From positions 1,860,001 to 1,924,000 of the forward strand of contig CANLRI010000001.1 in the NCBI GenBank assembly GCA_947493585.1: a DNA stretch of 64,000 bases, given 5' to 3'. The position numbers were made by a program, and so were the translations under genes. This stretch comes from an uncultured Planococcus sp. (GTDB lineage: Bacteria > Bacillota > Bacilli > Bacillales_A > Planococcaceae). The notes under the pieces were generated by a model. The model was not told the DNA's origin. It saw only the letters and a program-made list of their open reading frames with translations, and did no database searches. Shown piece after piece: positions 16,807-25,557 of this stretch (its first letter is position 1; every line of letters starts with the position of its first letter).

Positions 16807-17919
16807 TCACTTTAAACGAAACGGCTCTGTGTTTACCTCGGAAGGCAGAAATTCACATTGCCACTTTGCGCTTTGTTTCGTCATATAATCGACGACTCCC
16901 TGAATCATCACTTTTTCAACATGGTGCCCTGGGTCAATCACCGGCAAGCCGATTGCCTGTGCATCTTGTGCCACGTGGAAATAAAGATCACCCGTTACAT
17001 AGACATCCGCTCCGGCGCGTTTTGCCTGCTGAATGTATTTATTGCCATCGCCGCCGAGCACCGCCACTTTTTTGATCGTTTCATCACCAGTACCGACAAC
17101 ACGCGCAAACGGTACATCCAAACTTTTTTTCACGTGCTCGGCAAAAGCATCCAGGCTCATCTCTTCTTTTAAACGCCCAATGCGGCCAAGACCCATCGGC
17201 AATTCCTTGTTCTCCAAGGTGAACACGTCGTATGCCGGCTCCTCGTAAGGGTGCGCTGCCATCATTGCACGGATCACGCGATCTTTATCGGCTTTCCTGA
17301 CAACGACTTCAATTTTCGATTCCGCTGTCTCTTCCATTTTCCCTGCTTCCCCAATATACGGATCTGCTGAAGCATTTGGCCGGAAGCGCCCAGTGCCATA
17401 CAAGGTATAGCTGCAATAGTCGTAATCGCCGATTGCTCCGGCACCCGCTTCGCCAAACGCTTTTCTCACTTGGTCTTCATGGCTTTCAGGCACGAATACC
17501 GCAATCTTCACGAGCTCCGCTTCATAGGTTTTCACCAATACTTCCGTGTCGCTCAATCCAAGCGCATCCGCCAACAGGTCATTGACGCCGCCCCACGCAA
17601 CATCGAGATTTGTGTGTGCTGCATATACTGCAATATCATTTTTGATCAATTTTTCCATCAATTGGCCATGAGGAAAATCTGTCTGGAGATTTTTCAAGGG
17701 CCGAAAAATCGGCGGATGGTGCGCAATGATGAGGCCAGCGCCTTTTTCGATCGCTTCGTCTACCACTGCATCATCGACATCCAGCGTCACCAGCACGCGT
17801 TCAATCTTTTTGTTCAAGGTACCGACGTGCAGCCCAATTGGATCTCCTTCCATCGCCAAATATTTCGGCGACCATTTCTCGAACTGTTCGATAATCTGTT
17901 GCCCGTTAGGAATTTTCAT
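16807..17919 (-). CDS. yqfO: NIF3-like dinuclear metal-binding protein (YqfO)
   Basis: 370-residue NIF3/DUF34-family protein. Metal ligands are visible in A-H-H-P-P-I-F (about 66-72), A-H-T-N-L-D (about 97-102) and, at the C-terminal half, D-P-G-H-H-V-E (about 330-336). A PII/CutA-like insert of about 100 residues splits the two halves (about 130-235), typical of the Gram-positive long form. Often named GTP cyclohydrolase I type 2 homologue, but activity is uncertain. ATG at 17919 with GAGGTG 7 bases upstream; it overlaps the trmK stop by 14 bases, giving coupled translation. Confidence 0.9.
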   Translation of the reverse strand: MKIPNGQQIIEQFEKWSPKYLAMEGDPIGLHVGTLNKKIERVLVTLDVDDAVVDEAIEKGAGLIIAHHPPIFRPLKNLQTDFPHGQLMEKLIKNDIAVYAAHTNLDVAWGGVNDLLADALGLSDTEVLVKTYEAELVKIAVFVPESHEDQVRKAFGEAGAGAIGDYDYCSYTLYGTGRFRPNASADPYIGEAGKMEETAESKIEVVVRKADKDRVIRAMMAAHPYEEPAYDVFTLENKELPMGLGRIGRLKEEMSLDAFAEHVKKSLDVPFARVVGTGDETIKKVAVLGGDGNKYIQQAKRAGADVYVTGDLYFHVAQDAQAIGLPVIDPGHHVEKVMIQGVVDYMTKQSAKWQCEFLPSEVNTEPFRLK

Positions 17920-18619
17920 CCGCAAACACCTCTTCCATCAATGCGATTTTTTCGAGCAATTGCTCTTTTTTCGTACGAATGTCTTCGGTTTGTTGTGTGT
18001 TCTCCAAGCGCTCGGCGATCGCTTTCCACTGTGTCGCCTCGCGCTGCCACTTTTCCTTGAAAATTTCGGTTTGCTGTTTTAATAGCTCCGGGCCGAATAG
18101 CAACTCTTTCGCATCTAGCTGCACTTCTTCAGCAGTCGGCTCCAGCACTAGGATCTCATAGATCTTGTCTTTTTCCTTCAAGATCTCTTCTGCGACAATG
18201 TGCCAGCCGTTTTGGACTGCCCATTGCCGTATCGCTTGGGCGTGAACGTTCGGCTGCAGGATCAAGCGCTCCACGCCTTCGAGCCGGTCTTTTCCTTCTT
18301 CCAGGATGGATGCAATCAGTGAACCACCCATCCCGGCGATGGTCACCGCCGTAATCCCGTCTGCCGGTTCAATCGCTTCAAGCCCAGGGGCGAGCCGGAC
18401 CGTAATTTTGCCTTCAAGCCCTTCCGCGCGTACTTGCTTTTTCGCCGATTCATAAGGGCCTTTGACGATCTCTCCGGCAACCGCACGGCTCGCGATGCCG
18501 TGATGGAGAAGGTGGCATGGCAAATAGGCGTGATCTGAGCCGATATCTGCCACGACCGCACCTGCTTGCACATATTCTGCCACTTTCATTAATCGAACTG
18601 ATAATTGCTGCGCGTTCAT
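17906..18619 (-). CDS. trmK: tRNA (adenine(22)-N1)-methyltransferase TrmK
   Basis: Methylates A22 in the D-arm of tRNAs using SAM. 237 residues; Rossmann SAM site A-D-I-G-S-D-H-A-Y-L-P (about 21-31), I-A-G-M-G-G (about 90) and L-I-L-Q-P-N (about 114-119), then a C-terminal coiled-coil region rich in Lys, Glu and Gln (about 165-235). ATG at 18619 has AGGAGG 6 bases upstream; a longer reading from 18700 runs through the cccA terminator. Overlaps yqfO. Same order rpoD-cccA-trmK-yqfO as in B. subtilis. Confidence 0.93.
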   Translation of the reverse strand: MNAQQLSVRLMKVAEYVQAGAVVADIGSDHAYLPCHLLHHGIASRAVAGEIVKGPYESAKKQVRAEGLEGKITVRLAPGLEAIEPADGITAVTIAGMGGSLIASILEEGKDRLEGVERLILQPNVHAQAIRQWAVQNGWHIVAEEILKEKDKIYEILVLEPTAEEVQLDAKELLFGPELLKQQTEIFKEKWQREATQWKAIAERLENTQQTEDIRTKKEQLLEKIALMEEVFADENS

Positions 18620-18636
18620 AAAGTTCCTCCTAATTG

Positions 18637-18675
18637 ACAAAAAACCCTTAGCTCCAGAAGAACTAAGGGTTTTTG
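18637..18675. terminator. Terminator after cccA
   Basis: AAAACCCTTAG (18641-18651) pairs with CTAAGGGTTTT (18663-18673); T-rich on the minus strand, where cccA ends at 18679. Confidence 0.85.
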
Positions 18676-18678
18676 ATG

Positions 18679-19071
18679 CTATTCGAGTGAAAGTACCCAC
18701 TCAGCCATTGCTGGTACGTTCTCTTCAGGGACAAGTCCAGCAGGCATTGTTCCTTTACCGTTGATCAGAATCTCTTCAATTTCTTCTTGCGAAAGTGCTG
18801 TGCCTACAAGTGATGGGCCGACTCCGCCTTCATAGCTTGAACCGTGGCAAGAAACACAGCTTGCTTGTGCTGTAGCTTCCGGGTCGAAGTCGCCGCTTGC
18901 CGCTTCTTCTCCGCCTTCGCCTTCAGCTGCTTCTTCTCCGCCGCCTTCTTCTGCCGCTTGTTCTTCAGCAATTTCAGCTTCATTGCCGACTCCTTCCAAT
19001 GACAGGAAGAAAATCAGGCCAATACCGAAAGCCATGATTAAGATATAAGGTACAATTGCATTCTTTTGCAT
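18679..19071 (-). CDS. cccA: Membrane-anchored cytochrome c-550
   Basis: Small c-type cytochrome on the outer face of the membrane that carries electrons to the terminal oxidase. 130 residues: one uncleaved membrane anchor (about 6-24), a strongly acidic Glu/Gly/Ala linker (about 30-65), then the haem domain with C-V-S-C-H (about 72-76) and a distal Met in G-T-M-P-A-G (about 107). The linker is unusually acidic and low in complexity. ATG at 19071 with AAGGAGGG upstream. Single gene with a terminator; in Bacillus it directly follows rpoD, here an acyl-CoA dehydrogenase lies between. Confidence 0.92.
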   Translation of the reverse strand: MQKNAIVPYILIMAFGIGLIFFLSLEGVGNEAEIAEEQAAEEGGGEEAAEGEGGEEAASGDFDPEATAQASCVSCHGSSYEGGVGPSLVGTALSQEEIEEILINGKGTMPAGLVPEENVPAMAEWVLSLE

Positions 19072-19261
19072 CCGTAACCCTCCTTCTACTGTGTTCTGCT
19101 TGATGATAGTATAAGTATCATTCATTATTGTACTGTATTATCCAGTAAACGAAAAGCCATAACGGATAATAATTGCCGTATTGTGACAAAATCGGTAAAT
19201 TCGAAGGATTCTGTTGACGGCAATAAACACATAGTTAAAGTTTCACGGTTTTGCAACCCGA

Positions 19262-20401
19262 TCAGCAGCCGACCATCCGTGAAATGACCATGCGCTGCAC
19301 TTCGGATGTCCCTTCCCCGATTTCAAGAAGCTTGGCGTCGCGCATATAGCGCTCGACTTCGTATTCTTTCATATAACCATAGCCGCCGTGGATCTGGATC
19401 GCTTCGTCAGCCACTTCCATCGCCATCTCGGATGCATACAATTTGGCCATGGACGCTTCTTTCGTGAATGGGCGCCCTTGGTCTTTCAGCCAGGCCGCCT
19501 TGTAGACCATATTGCGTGCGAGTTCGATTTTCATCGCCATATCCGCGAGCTTGAACTGCGTCACTTGGAATTCGGACAAAGGCTTGCCGAATTGCTTGCG
19601 TTCTTTCGCATAAGCGAGCGCTTTATTGAAAGCGCCTTGCGCGATCCCGACAGCCATCGCCGCAATGCCGATGCGCCCGCCGTCAAGTGTCACCAAGAAT
19701 TGCTTAAAGCCTTCACCGCGTTTGCCAAGCAGGTTTTCTTTAGGCACACGGACGTTCTCGAGCACCAATTCGGTCGTGTTGGATGCGTTCAAGCCCATTT
19801 TTTCGTAATTATCAATGATCGTGAAGCCTTCTGCATCGGTCGGCACAATGATGGCGCTGATTTCTTTTTTGCCGTCATTCATGCCCGTAATGGCAGTAAT
19901 CGCCAAATGCTTCGCATGGCTTGCGTTTGTGATATATACTTTCGATCCATTAATTACCCAGTCGTCCCCGTCTTCTACTGCGCGTGTTTCCGTTCCCCCT
20001 GCATCCGATCCGGCATTCGGCTCTGTCAGACCGAACGCGCCGAACGATTCCCCGGAACAGATCGGCGTCAAATACTTCTGTTTCTGTTCTTCTGTCCCGA
20101 ACAAGCTGAGCGGAGCACCGCCTAGCGAAATATGGGCAGAATATGTGATGCCTGTTGAAGCACAGACACGGCTCAATTCTTCTGTGACAATCGCAAAACT
20201 CGTCGTATCTGCTCCCGCTCCGCCATAAGCTTCATCAAACGGCAAGCCCATCATCCCCATGTCAGACAGCTGCTTGAAGGCCTCTTTTGGAAATTCTTTT
20301 GTGCGGTCGCGGTCGACAGCACCAGGAGCCACTACTTTATCTGCAAACTCCCGCATCGTCTTCTTGATCATTTGCTGTTCTTGTGTCAAATCGAAATTCA
20401 T
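19262..20401 (-). CDS. Acyl-CoA dehydrogenase (short/branched-chain type)
   Basis: FAD enzyme that introduces the alpha-beta double bond into acyl-CoA in fatty-acid or branched-chain amino-acid breakdown. 379 residues, normal length. Signatures: F-G-L-T-E-P-N-A-G-S-D (about 123-133), Q-I-H-G-G-Y-G-Y-M (about 338) and the catalytic-Glu region L-E-I-G-E-G-T-S-E-V-Q-R (about 360-371). Substrate length cannot be told from sequence. It has its own promoter and appears monocistronic, with no electron-transfer flavoprotein or other beta-oxidation gene beside it. Confidence 0.92.
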   Translation of the reverse strand: MNFDLTQEQQMIKKTMREFADKVVAPGAVDRDRTKEFPKEAFKQLSDMGMMGLPFDEAYGGAGADTTSFAIVTEELSRVCASTGITYSAHISLGGAPLSLFGTEEQKQKYLTPICSGESFGAFGLTEPNAGSDAGGTETRAVEDGDDWVINGSKVYITNASHAKHLAITAITGMNDGKKEISAIIVPTDAEGFTIIDNYEKMGLNASNTTELVLENVRVPKENLLGKRGEGFKQFLVTLDGGRIGIAAMAVGIAQGAFNKALAYAKERKQFGKPLSEFQVTQFKLADMAMKIELARNMVYKAAWLKDQGRPFTKEASMAKLYASEMAMEVADEAIQIHGGYGYMKEYEVERYMRDAKLLEIGEGTSEVQRMVISRMVGC

Positions 20402-20441
20402 GTCTTACATCCCCTTTGCTATGAATACGCTTACAACATTC

Positions 20442-20471
20442 ATTATATAGCTAAAATTCCGACACAAGCAA
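20442..20471 (-). promoter_or_regulatory. Promoter of the acyl-CoA dehydrogenase gene
   Basis: Minus strand TTGCTT (20471-20466), 18-base spacer, TATAAT (20447-20442). No FadR-type operator recognised. Confidence 0.6.
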
Positions 20472-20523
20472 GGCATAACGGAAAGTTATTCCAATATGTT
20501 GCCGGCAGGAATTTTATTACAAG

Positions 20524-20562
20524 CAAAAAAATCCTTCCCGGCTTTTGGCCAAGGAAGGATTA
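20524..20562 (-). terminator. Terminator after rpoD
   Basis: ATCCTTCC (20531-20538) pairs with GGAAGGAT (20553-20560), followed on the minus strand by TTTTTTTGC. Confidence 0.88.
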
Positions 20563-20569
20563 ATTTCGT

Positions 20570-21724
20570 TTACTCTAAGAAATCTTTCAATCGTTTGCTG
20601 CGCGATGGATGGCGCAGTTTGCGAAGTGCTTTTGCTTCGATTTGACGGATGCGCTCGCGCGTTACGCCAAATACTTTTCCAACTTCTTCAAGTGTCCGTG
20701 TGCGGCCATCATCCAGCCCGAAACGCAGGCGCAAGACATTTTCTTCTCGGTCGGTCAATGTGTCGAGCACGTCTTCCAATTGCTCTTTTAGCAATTCGTA
20801 AGCCGCGTGGTCAGACGGGGACTGCGCATCGGAATCTTCGATGAAGTCTCCCAAATGCGAATCGTCTTCTTCACCGATTGGTGTTTCAAGCGACACCGGT
20901 TCTTGGGCGATCTTCAGGATCTCACGTACTTTTTCAGGCAAGAGATCCATCTCTTCGCCGATTTCTTCCGGAGAAGGCTCGCGGCCAAGATCTTGCAATA
21001 GCTGGCGCTGTACGCGAATCAGTTTATTGATCGTTTCGACCATATGGACCGGGATGCGGATTGTGCGTGCCTGGTCAGCAATGGCGCGCGTAATCGCTTG
21101 GCGGATCCACCATGTGGCGTAGGTGCTGAATTTAAAGCCTTTCGAGTAGTCGAATTTCTCGACCGCTTTGATAAGCCCCATATTCCCTTCCTGGATCAAG
21201 TCCAAGAACAGCATGCCGCGGCCCACATAGCGTTTAGCGATTGAAACAACAAGGCGCAAGTTGGCTTCTGCGAGACGCTTTTTCGCTTCCTCATCGCCTT
21301 GTTCGATCAATTTCGCAAGGCGCACTTCCTCTTCGGCCTTTAATAGGTCGACGCGCCCGATTTCTTTCAAATACATACGGACCGGATCATTGATCTTGAC
21401 GCCTGGCGGTACGCTCAAGTCATTCAAGTCGAATTTTTCTTCCGTCGGTTTCATGAGGCGGTCTAAATGTTCTTCATCGTCGCTCTTGCGTTCGAGTTCA
21501 ATTCCGTGCCCTTCCAATTGATCAATGAATTCTTCTACTTGGTCCGATTCCATTTCGAAAATGGCCAATTTATCGGCAATCTGTTCGTAGTTCAATTCTC
21601 CGGCTTTTTTCCCTTGTTCGATCAATTGCTTTTTCGCGTCTTCTACACTTGCTTCCGGGCCTTCAGCAGGCAACGGGATGCTGTTTGTTACGACTTCTGT
21701 TTGGCGTTCAGATTTCTCAGCCAT
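20570..21724 (-). CDS. rpoD: RNA polymerase primary sigma factor SigA
   Basis: Housekeeping sigma factor, 384 residues. Region 1.1 at the N-terminus (about 25-90), then region 1.2 ([11 protein letters not shown]), region 2.3-2.4 with [14 protein letters not shown] (about 200-213), region 3 (R-I-P-V-H-M) and region 4.2 helix-turn-helix with [10 protein letters not shown] (about 348-357). AAAGGAGG lies 8 bases before the ATG. It follows dnaG after 33 bases: the conserved dnaG-rpoD part of the macromolecular synthesis operon. rpsU, part of that operon in Gram-negatives, lies elsewhere here. Confidence 0.98.
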   Translation of the reverse strand: MAEKSERQTEVVTNSIPLPAEGPEASVEDAKKQLIEQGKKAGELNYEQIADKLAIFEMESDQVEEFIDQLEGHGIELERKSDDEEHLDRLMKPTEEKFDLNDLSVPPGVKINDPVRMYLKEIGRVDLLKAEEEVRLAKLIEQGDEEAKKRLAEANLRLVVSIAKRYVGRGMLFLDLIQEGNMGLIKAVEKFDYSKGFKFSTYATWWIRQAITRAIADQARTIRIPVHMVETINKLIRVQRQLLQDLGREPSPEEIGEEMDLLPEKVREILKIAQEPVSLETPIGEEDDSHLGDFIEDSDAQSPSDHAAYELLKEQLEDVLDTLTDREENVLRLRFGLDDGRTRTLEEVGKVFGVTRERIRQIEAKALRKLRHPSRSKRLKDFLE

Positions 21725-21757
21725 ACAACTTCCTCCTTTAGAAAAAACCGGAATAAT

Positions 21758-23566
21758 CTACAATGATTTCCGTAAAGCAATCACTTCTTGTGCTAGAAGC
21801 AAAGCGCGCTTCAAATCATGCTGTTTTTCCGCTTCTTTTGATTGCTGGATTTTTAAATTGATTTGTTGTTCGATGCGGTGCTTGTTCAAATGCTTCAGGC
21901 AATCTTCGATCTCTTCTTCCGGGTGTTCCGGATCTCTTTCGGCCAAGGCCGTCTCCATCACCAATTTCCGGAGTTCTTGATCCGTCAGAGTTTCCAAAAA
22001 CTTATGAAAATCCGCCTTTTCCCATTCTTCGTAAAATCCGAGCAGCTGGACATAAAGCGCCTGGTATTCTTCACTGATGAACGGGATGGTTTCCGCTTCC
22101 CGGGCAAGTTTGTCCATCACAGCGGGGTCTGCAAGCGCGTGTGCGAACAGCATGCGTTCTGCGCGGTGCAGCGATGTGATTTTCTTCTGTTCCCGTTTAG
22201 GGGCTGCTTGGACCGATTCAACGGCTTTTGGCCTGCTGCGTTCGATGCTGCGTGTTTCTAAGCGTCTGTACTGCTGCAATATCGCTTCTTCTGAAAGCTT
22301 TGTTTCGGCCGACAGCTGCTTAATATACAAATCTCTTTCAACCGGCGAGGATTTTCCGGCCAATAGCTGGAGCACCTCTTGGATATATTGAAGGAGATCG
22401 TTTTCATATTGAAAATTCTTATGGCGGCGCGCATGCATCATCGCAAATGCGATAAAGGTTTGCGGCTTTTCGATAACGTTCTCACGAAAAGCATCGGCGC
22501 CGTTTTGGCGGACATAATCGTCGGGGTCCATGCCGTTAGGCAAAACTGCAATCCCGACTTTGAAATTCGCTTCTTCGAGCGGCACTGCCGCCCGCTTTGC
22601 CGCTTCCCATCCGGCATCATCACCGTCAAAACACACAACCACTTCTTGCGCAAAACGCTTCATTTGGCGGATGTGCTGGGATGTCAATGAAGTTCCCATG
22701 GTCGCGAGCGCGTTGTCGATGCCAGCCTTTCCGGCAGCAATGACATCCATGAATCCTTCAAACAAGACGATTTTCCGATTTTTCCGGATGGCACCGCGTG
22801 CTAGATGAACATTATAGAGAACTTGGCTTTTTTGGAAAATCGGTGATTCCGGGCTGTTCATGTATTTCGCTTCCTGCTTCGACTGCTCAAGGACCCTGCC
22901 CGAAAACGCAATGGCTTTGCCGTTTTCGTTCATGATCGGAAACATGATCCTGCCGCGGAAACGGTCAAACCAGCCATCGGATTTCTCACGTTTGATGGCC
23001 AGCCCACTCGCTTCCAATTGTTCATCATCGTAGCCTTTTCTGCGAAGGGCAACCTCCATATAGTTCCATTCAGGAAGCGCCCAGCCGATTCGGTATTTTT
23101 CGATGATTTCTTGGGTGAATCCCCGATTCTCCAAATAATCAAGAGCTGCTTGCCCTTCTTCGGTGTTCAGCAAAATATGATGGTACATATCAGCAGCAAA
23201 TTCATGCATCAAAATGAGTGGATCGTCATTCCTTGCCTGAGCTGCCCCTTTGCCTTCGCCTGGCTGGATATCGATTTCAATTCCTGAACGCTCGCCGAGT
23301 TTGGCCAGCGCTTCCTGGAAACTGATGTTTTCGATATCCATTATAAACGTGATGGCGTTGCCGCCCGCCCCGCAGCCGAAGCAATGAAAAATCTGCTTGT
23401 CGGCCGTCACTGAAAAGGACGGTGTGCTTTCCCCGTGGAAGGGGCAAAGGCCAAACCAATTGCGGCCTCTTTTCGTCAATTGGACATATTCGCCCACGAC
23501 GTCCACAATATCCGCTTTAGAGCGGATTTCTTCGATCACTTCTTCAGGAATTCGATTGGACATCAT
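21758..23566 (-). CDS. dnaG: DNA primase DnaG
   Basis: Makes RNA primers at the replication fork. 602 residues: CHC2 zinc finger C-P-F-H ... C-F-G-C (about 41-65), TOPRIM catalytic domain with E-G-F-M-D (about 270) and F-D-G-D-D-A-G (about 309-315), and a C-terminal DnaB-helicase-binding helical region (about 450-600). Two adjacent ATGs at 23566 and 23563 are possible starts, and the ribosome site GATGGTGAT is poor for such a gene, which would keep its level low. It precedes rpoD; the yqxD gene found upstream in B. subtilis is absent. Confidence 0.97.
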   Translation of the reverse strand: MMSNRIPEEVIEEIRSKADIVDVVGEYVQLTKRGRNWFGLCPFHGESTPSFSVTADKQIFHCFGCGAGGNAITFIMDIENISFQEALAKLGERSGIEIDIQPGEGKGAAQARNDDPLILMHEFAADMYHHILLNTEEGQAALDYLENRGFTQEIIEKYRIGWALPEWNYMEVALRRKGYDDEQLEASGLAIKREKSDGWFDRFRGRIMFPIMNENGKAIAFSGRVLEQSKQEAKYMNSPESPIFQKSQVLYNVHLARGAIRKNRKIVLFEGFMDVIAAGKAGIDNALATMGTSLTSQHIRQMKRFAQEVVVCFDGDDAGWEAAKRAAVPLEEANFKVGIAVLPNGMDPDDYVRQNGADAFRENVIEKPQTFIAFAMMHARRHKNFQYENDLLQYIQEVLQLLAGKSSPVERDLYIKQLSAETKLSEEAILQQYRRLETRSIERSRPKAVESVQAAPKREQKKITSLHRAERMLFAHALADPAVMDKLAREAETIPFISEEYQALYVQLLGFYEEWEKADFHKFLETLTDQELRKLVMETALAERDPEHPEEEIEDCLKHLNKHRIEQQINLKIQQSKEAEKQHDLKRALLLAQEVIALRKSL

Positions 23567-23756
23567 ATCACCATCTTTATTTGCTTACTTTACTTTATTC
23601 GTTGAAATCCATCAAAATCCTTCAAATTTCGACAAAAAGATGGGAAAGCTCATCATGTTGTTATTAAGCTTTAGCCACAATTCTTCATTATAAAACGTTT
23701 TTTTGTAAAAATCCATAAAAAGGCGTAGAAAAACGGTCTTTTAATTATACAAGCAT

Positions 23757-23781
23757 AAGAAAAACCGCCTTGATAGGCGGA
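23757..23781 (-). terminator. Terminator after ppsR
   Basis: CCGCC-TTGATA-GGCGG hairpin followed on the minus strand by TTTTTC. The rest of the 220 bases up to dnaG is AT-rich, with TATAAT -10 candidates on the minus strand (about 23735-23742 and 23689-23694) but no clear -35. Confidence 0.75.
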
Positions 23782-23787
23782 ATCCTC

Positions 23788-24597
23788 TTATTGTTTTTGC
23801 AGTTTGCCAAGAATCAAATTCGCCGTTTCCTCAACAGCGCGATTCGTCACATCGAGTGTCTCGCAGCCGATGCGGTCGACCACTTTACGGAAATGGACGA
23901 TTTCCTCATGGATGCGGTCCAATTTTGCATAATTGGCATCATCGTTTAAACCAAGTGCAATCAAGCGCTCTTTGCGGATATTGTTCAACTTCTCCGGCGA
24001 AATTACCAAGCCAAAGCATTTTTTCGGATCCACGTCGAACAGCTCATCCGGCGGGTCCACTTCGGGCACGAGCGGCACGTTGGCAACTTTCAGCCGTTTA
24101 TGCGCCAGATACTGGGATAGTGGAGTTTTCGATGTTCTCGATACCCCCACCAAGACGATATCCGCAAGCAGTATGCCGCGCGGATCCCGACCGTCGTCGT
24201 ATTTGACCGCAAATTCGATTGCTTCAACTTTCTTGAAGTAATCATCGTCGAGCTTGCGCACCAGACCGGCTTCGCCGATTGGCGCCGAATGCAGCTCTTC
24301 TTCCAAAGCATCAAGCAACGGACCCATCAAGTCGATCGCTTTAATGCCGTGGCGCGCTGTTTCACGTTCAACGAAATGGCGAAGTTCTTTCGAGACGAGC
24401 GTATAGACAATCACTGCCCGCTGACCGTCTGCCAGTTTGATGATTTCTTGCAAGTGTTCAATGGAATCGATATAAGGGAAACGCTTCAAGACGGCATTTT
24501 GTTCTGTATTCAAGTATTGGCTGATGGCCGCTTTTGCGACTAGTTCTCCGGTTTCGCCCACCGAATCGGAGACGATAAACACGCGCAATAAACTCAT
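23788..24597 (-). CDS. ppsR: Pyruvate, phosphate dikinase regulatory protein / PEP synthase regulatory protein (YqfL)
   Basis: Bifunctional serine/threonine kinase and pyrophosphorylase of the DUF299 family, which switches PPDK or PEP synthase off and on. 269 residues; N-terminal V-S-D-S-V-G-E-T-G-E and the P-loop-like G-V-S-R-T-S-K-T-P (about 150-158) are diagnostic. ATG at 24597 follows GAGGTG by 6 bases and overlaps the terminal region of ccpN by a few bases upstream, so the two genes are coupled. The pairing with ccpN, the repressor of gluconeogenic genes, fits a role at the PEP-pyruvate node. Confidence 0.92.
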   Translation of the reverse strand: MSLLRVFIVSDSVGETGELVAKAAISQYLNTEQNAVLKRFPYIDSIEHLQEIIKLADGQRAVIVYTLVSKELRHFVERETARHGIKAIDLMGPLLDALEEELHSAPIGEAGLVRKLDDDYFKKVEAIEFAVKYDDGRDPRGILLADIVLVGVSRTSKTPLSQYLAHKRLKVANVPLVPEVDPPDELFDVDPKKCFGLVISPEKLNNIRKERLIALGLNDDANYAKLDRIHEEIVHFRKVVDRIGCETLDVTNRAVEETANLILGKLQKQ

Positions 24598-24607
24598 ATT
24601 CTGCACC

Positions 24608-25246
24608 TCACAGTTCGTGGTTTTCCGAAAGGGATAAAAATGCCCGCGTAATATTGGTCTTGGTTAGGCGGCCGACCACTTTATACCCTTCCGGTTGTTC
24701 TTCGACGACCGGCAATGCGTCGATTTGCTGGTTAATCAGCCGGTTTGCAGCCTGTATGAGCGAATCATTGCGCAGACAATACGTGATATTGGGCATGCGC
24801 GTCATGATAATATGTACAGGAATTGCATTCAAGTCCTGATTGCCGAGGCTCGTACGCAATAAATCTTTGCGCGACAGGACACCTGCAAGGCAGGATTTTT
24901 TATCCACAACAAAAAGCGTCCCGACGTCATCCAGAAACATCTGGCTGATGGCATCGTATACGCTGACATCCTCCCTGACTACGACAGGGATTGACTGGAA
25001 ATCCTTCACTTTCATATTGTTCATCGTATCGGTAATATCCTGGCCCGGTTTCTTGCCCGAATAAAAATAACCGACACGCGGCCTGGCATCTAAAAAGCCT
25101 GCCATCGTCAAAATCGCAAGATCCGGCCGCAGTGTTGCACGCGTCAAATTCAGACGGTCTGCGATCTGCTCGCCTGTAATCGGGCCATTGCCTTTGACGA
25201 TCTGTAAAATTTCCTCTTGCCGCTTATTGAGTTCGATTGGACTCAC
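24608..25246 (-). CDS. ccpN: Transcriptional repressor CcpN (gluconeogenesis control)
   Basis: 212-residue repressor that in B. subtilis turns down gapB and pckA on glycolytic carbon sources. N-terminal winged helix (R-Q-E-E-I-L-Q-I ... L-N-L-T-R-A-T-L-R-P-D, about 8-45), then two CBS domains (about 85-135 and 150-205) that sense nucleotides. The start is GTG at 25246 with TTGAGGCG only two bases away, an unusually short spacing; no better in-frame start exists. Upstream AT-rich DNA shares the region with the divergent glyS T-box. Confidence 0.92.
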   Translation of the reverse strand: MSPIELNKRQEEILQIVKGNGPITGEQIADRLNLTRATLRPDLAILTMAGFLDARPRVGYFYSGKKPGQDITDTMNNMKVKDFQSIPVVVREDVSVYDAISQMFLDDVGTLFVVDKKSCLAGVLSRKDLLRTSLGNQDLNAIPVHIIMTRMPNITYCLRNDSLIQAANRLINQQIDALPVVEEQPEGYKVVGRLTKTNITRAFLSLSENHEL

Positions 25247-25306
25247 CGCCTCAAATTCAAATATGTTATACTCAATACCAATTATTATATACTATTACAT
25301 GCCATA

Positions 25307-25335
25307 TTGCGAAGAAAAGATTGCCATGATACAAT
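25307..25335 (+). promoter_or_regulatory. Promoter of the glyS T-box transcript
   Basis: TTGCGA (25307-25312), 17-base spacer, TACAAT (25330-25335), starting transcription near 25342, just before stem I. Confidence 0.75.
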
Positions 25336-25341
25336 AATCGG

Positions 25342-25541
25342 GAATCAAATAATGGCAATGATGGATCGATAAGTACCGCGCACGAAGCGAGCAGGGATGG
25401 TGAAAGCCTGCAAAGCGGGAAACGGCAATCCGGAGCCATAGGTAATGCGAGCGGGCTGGATTCTCAGCCAATCGAGGTGGAACCGCGGGTAACGTACTCG
25501 TCCTCGGACATTTGTCCGTGGCGTGTGCGATTTTTTTATTT
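25342..25541 (+). promoter_or_regulatory. T-box riboswitch, glycine specific
   Basis: Stem I is closed by ATGGC (about 25352) and GCCAT (about 25436-25440). The strand opposite AAGTA holds GAAACGGCAA, with specifier GGC at 25424-25426, a glycine codon. The T-box sequence AGGTGGAACCGCGGGT lies at 25475-25490, and a GGACA/TGTCC-containing terminator with a run of seven T ends at about 25538. Uncharged tRNA-Gly would favour the antiterminator and allow glyS transcription. Confidence 0.95.
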
Positions 25542-25557
25542 TATGGAGGTAATGAAG

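Noticed and set aside
25477..25557. N-terminal extension of glyS upstream of 25558
   Set aside because: This stretch is the T-box and terminator of the leader; GGAGGT lies exactly before ATG 25558.
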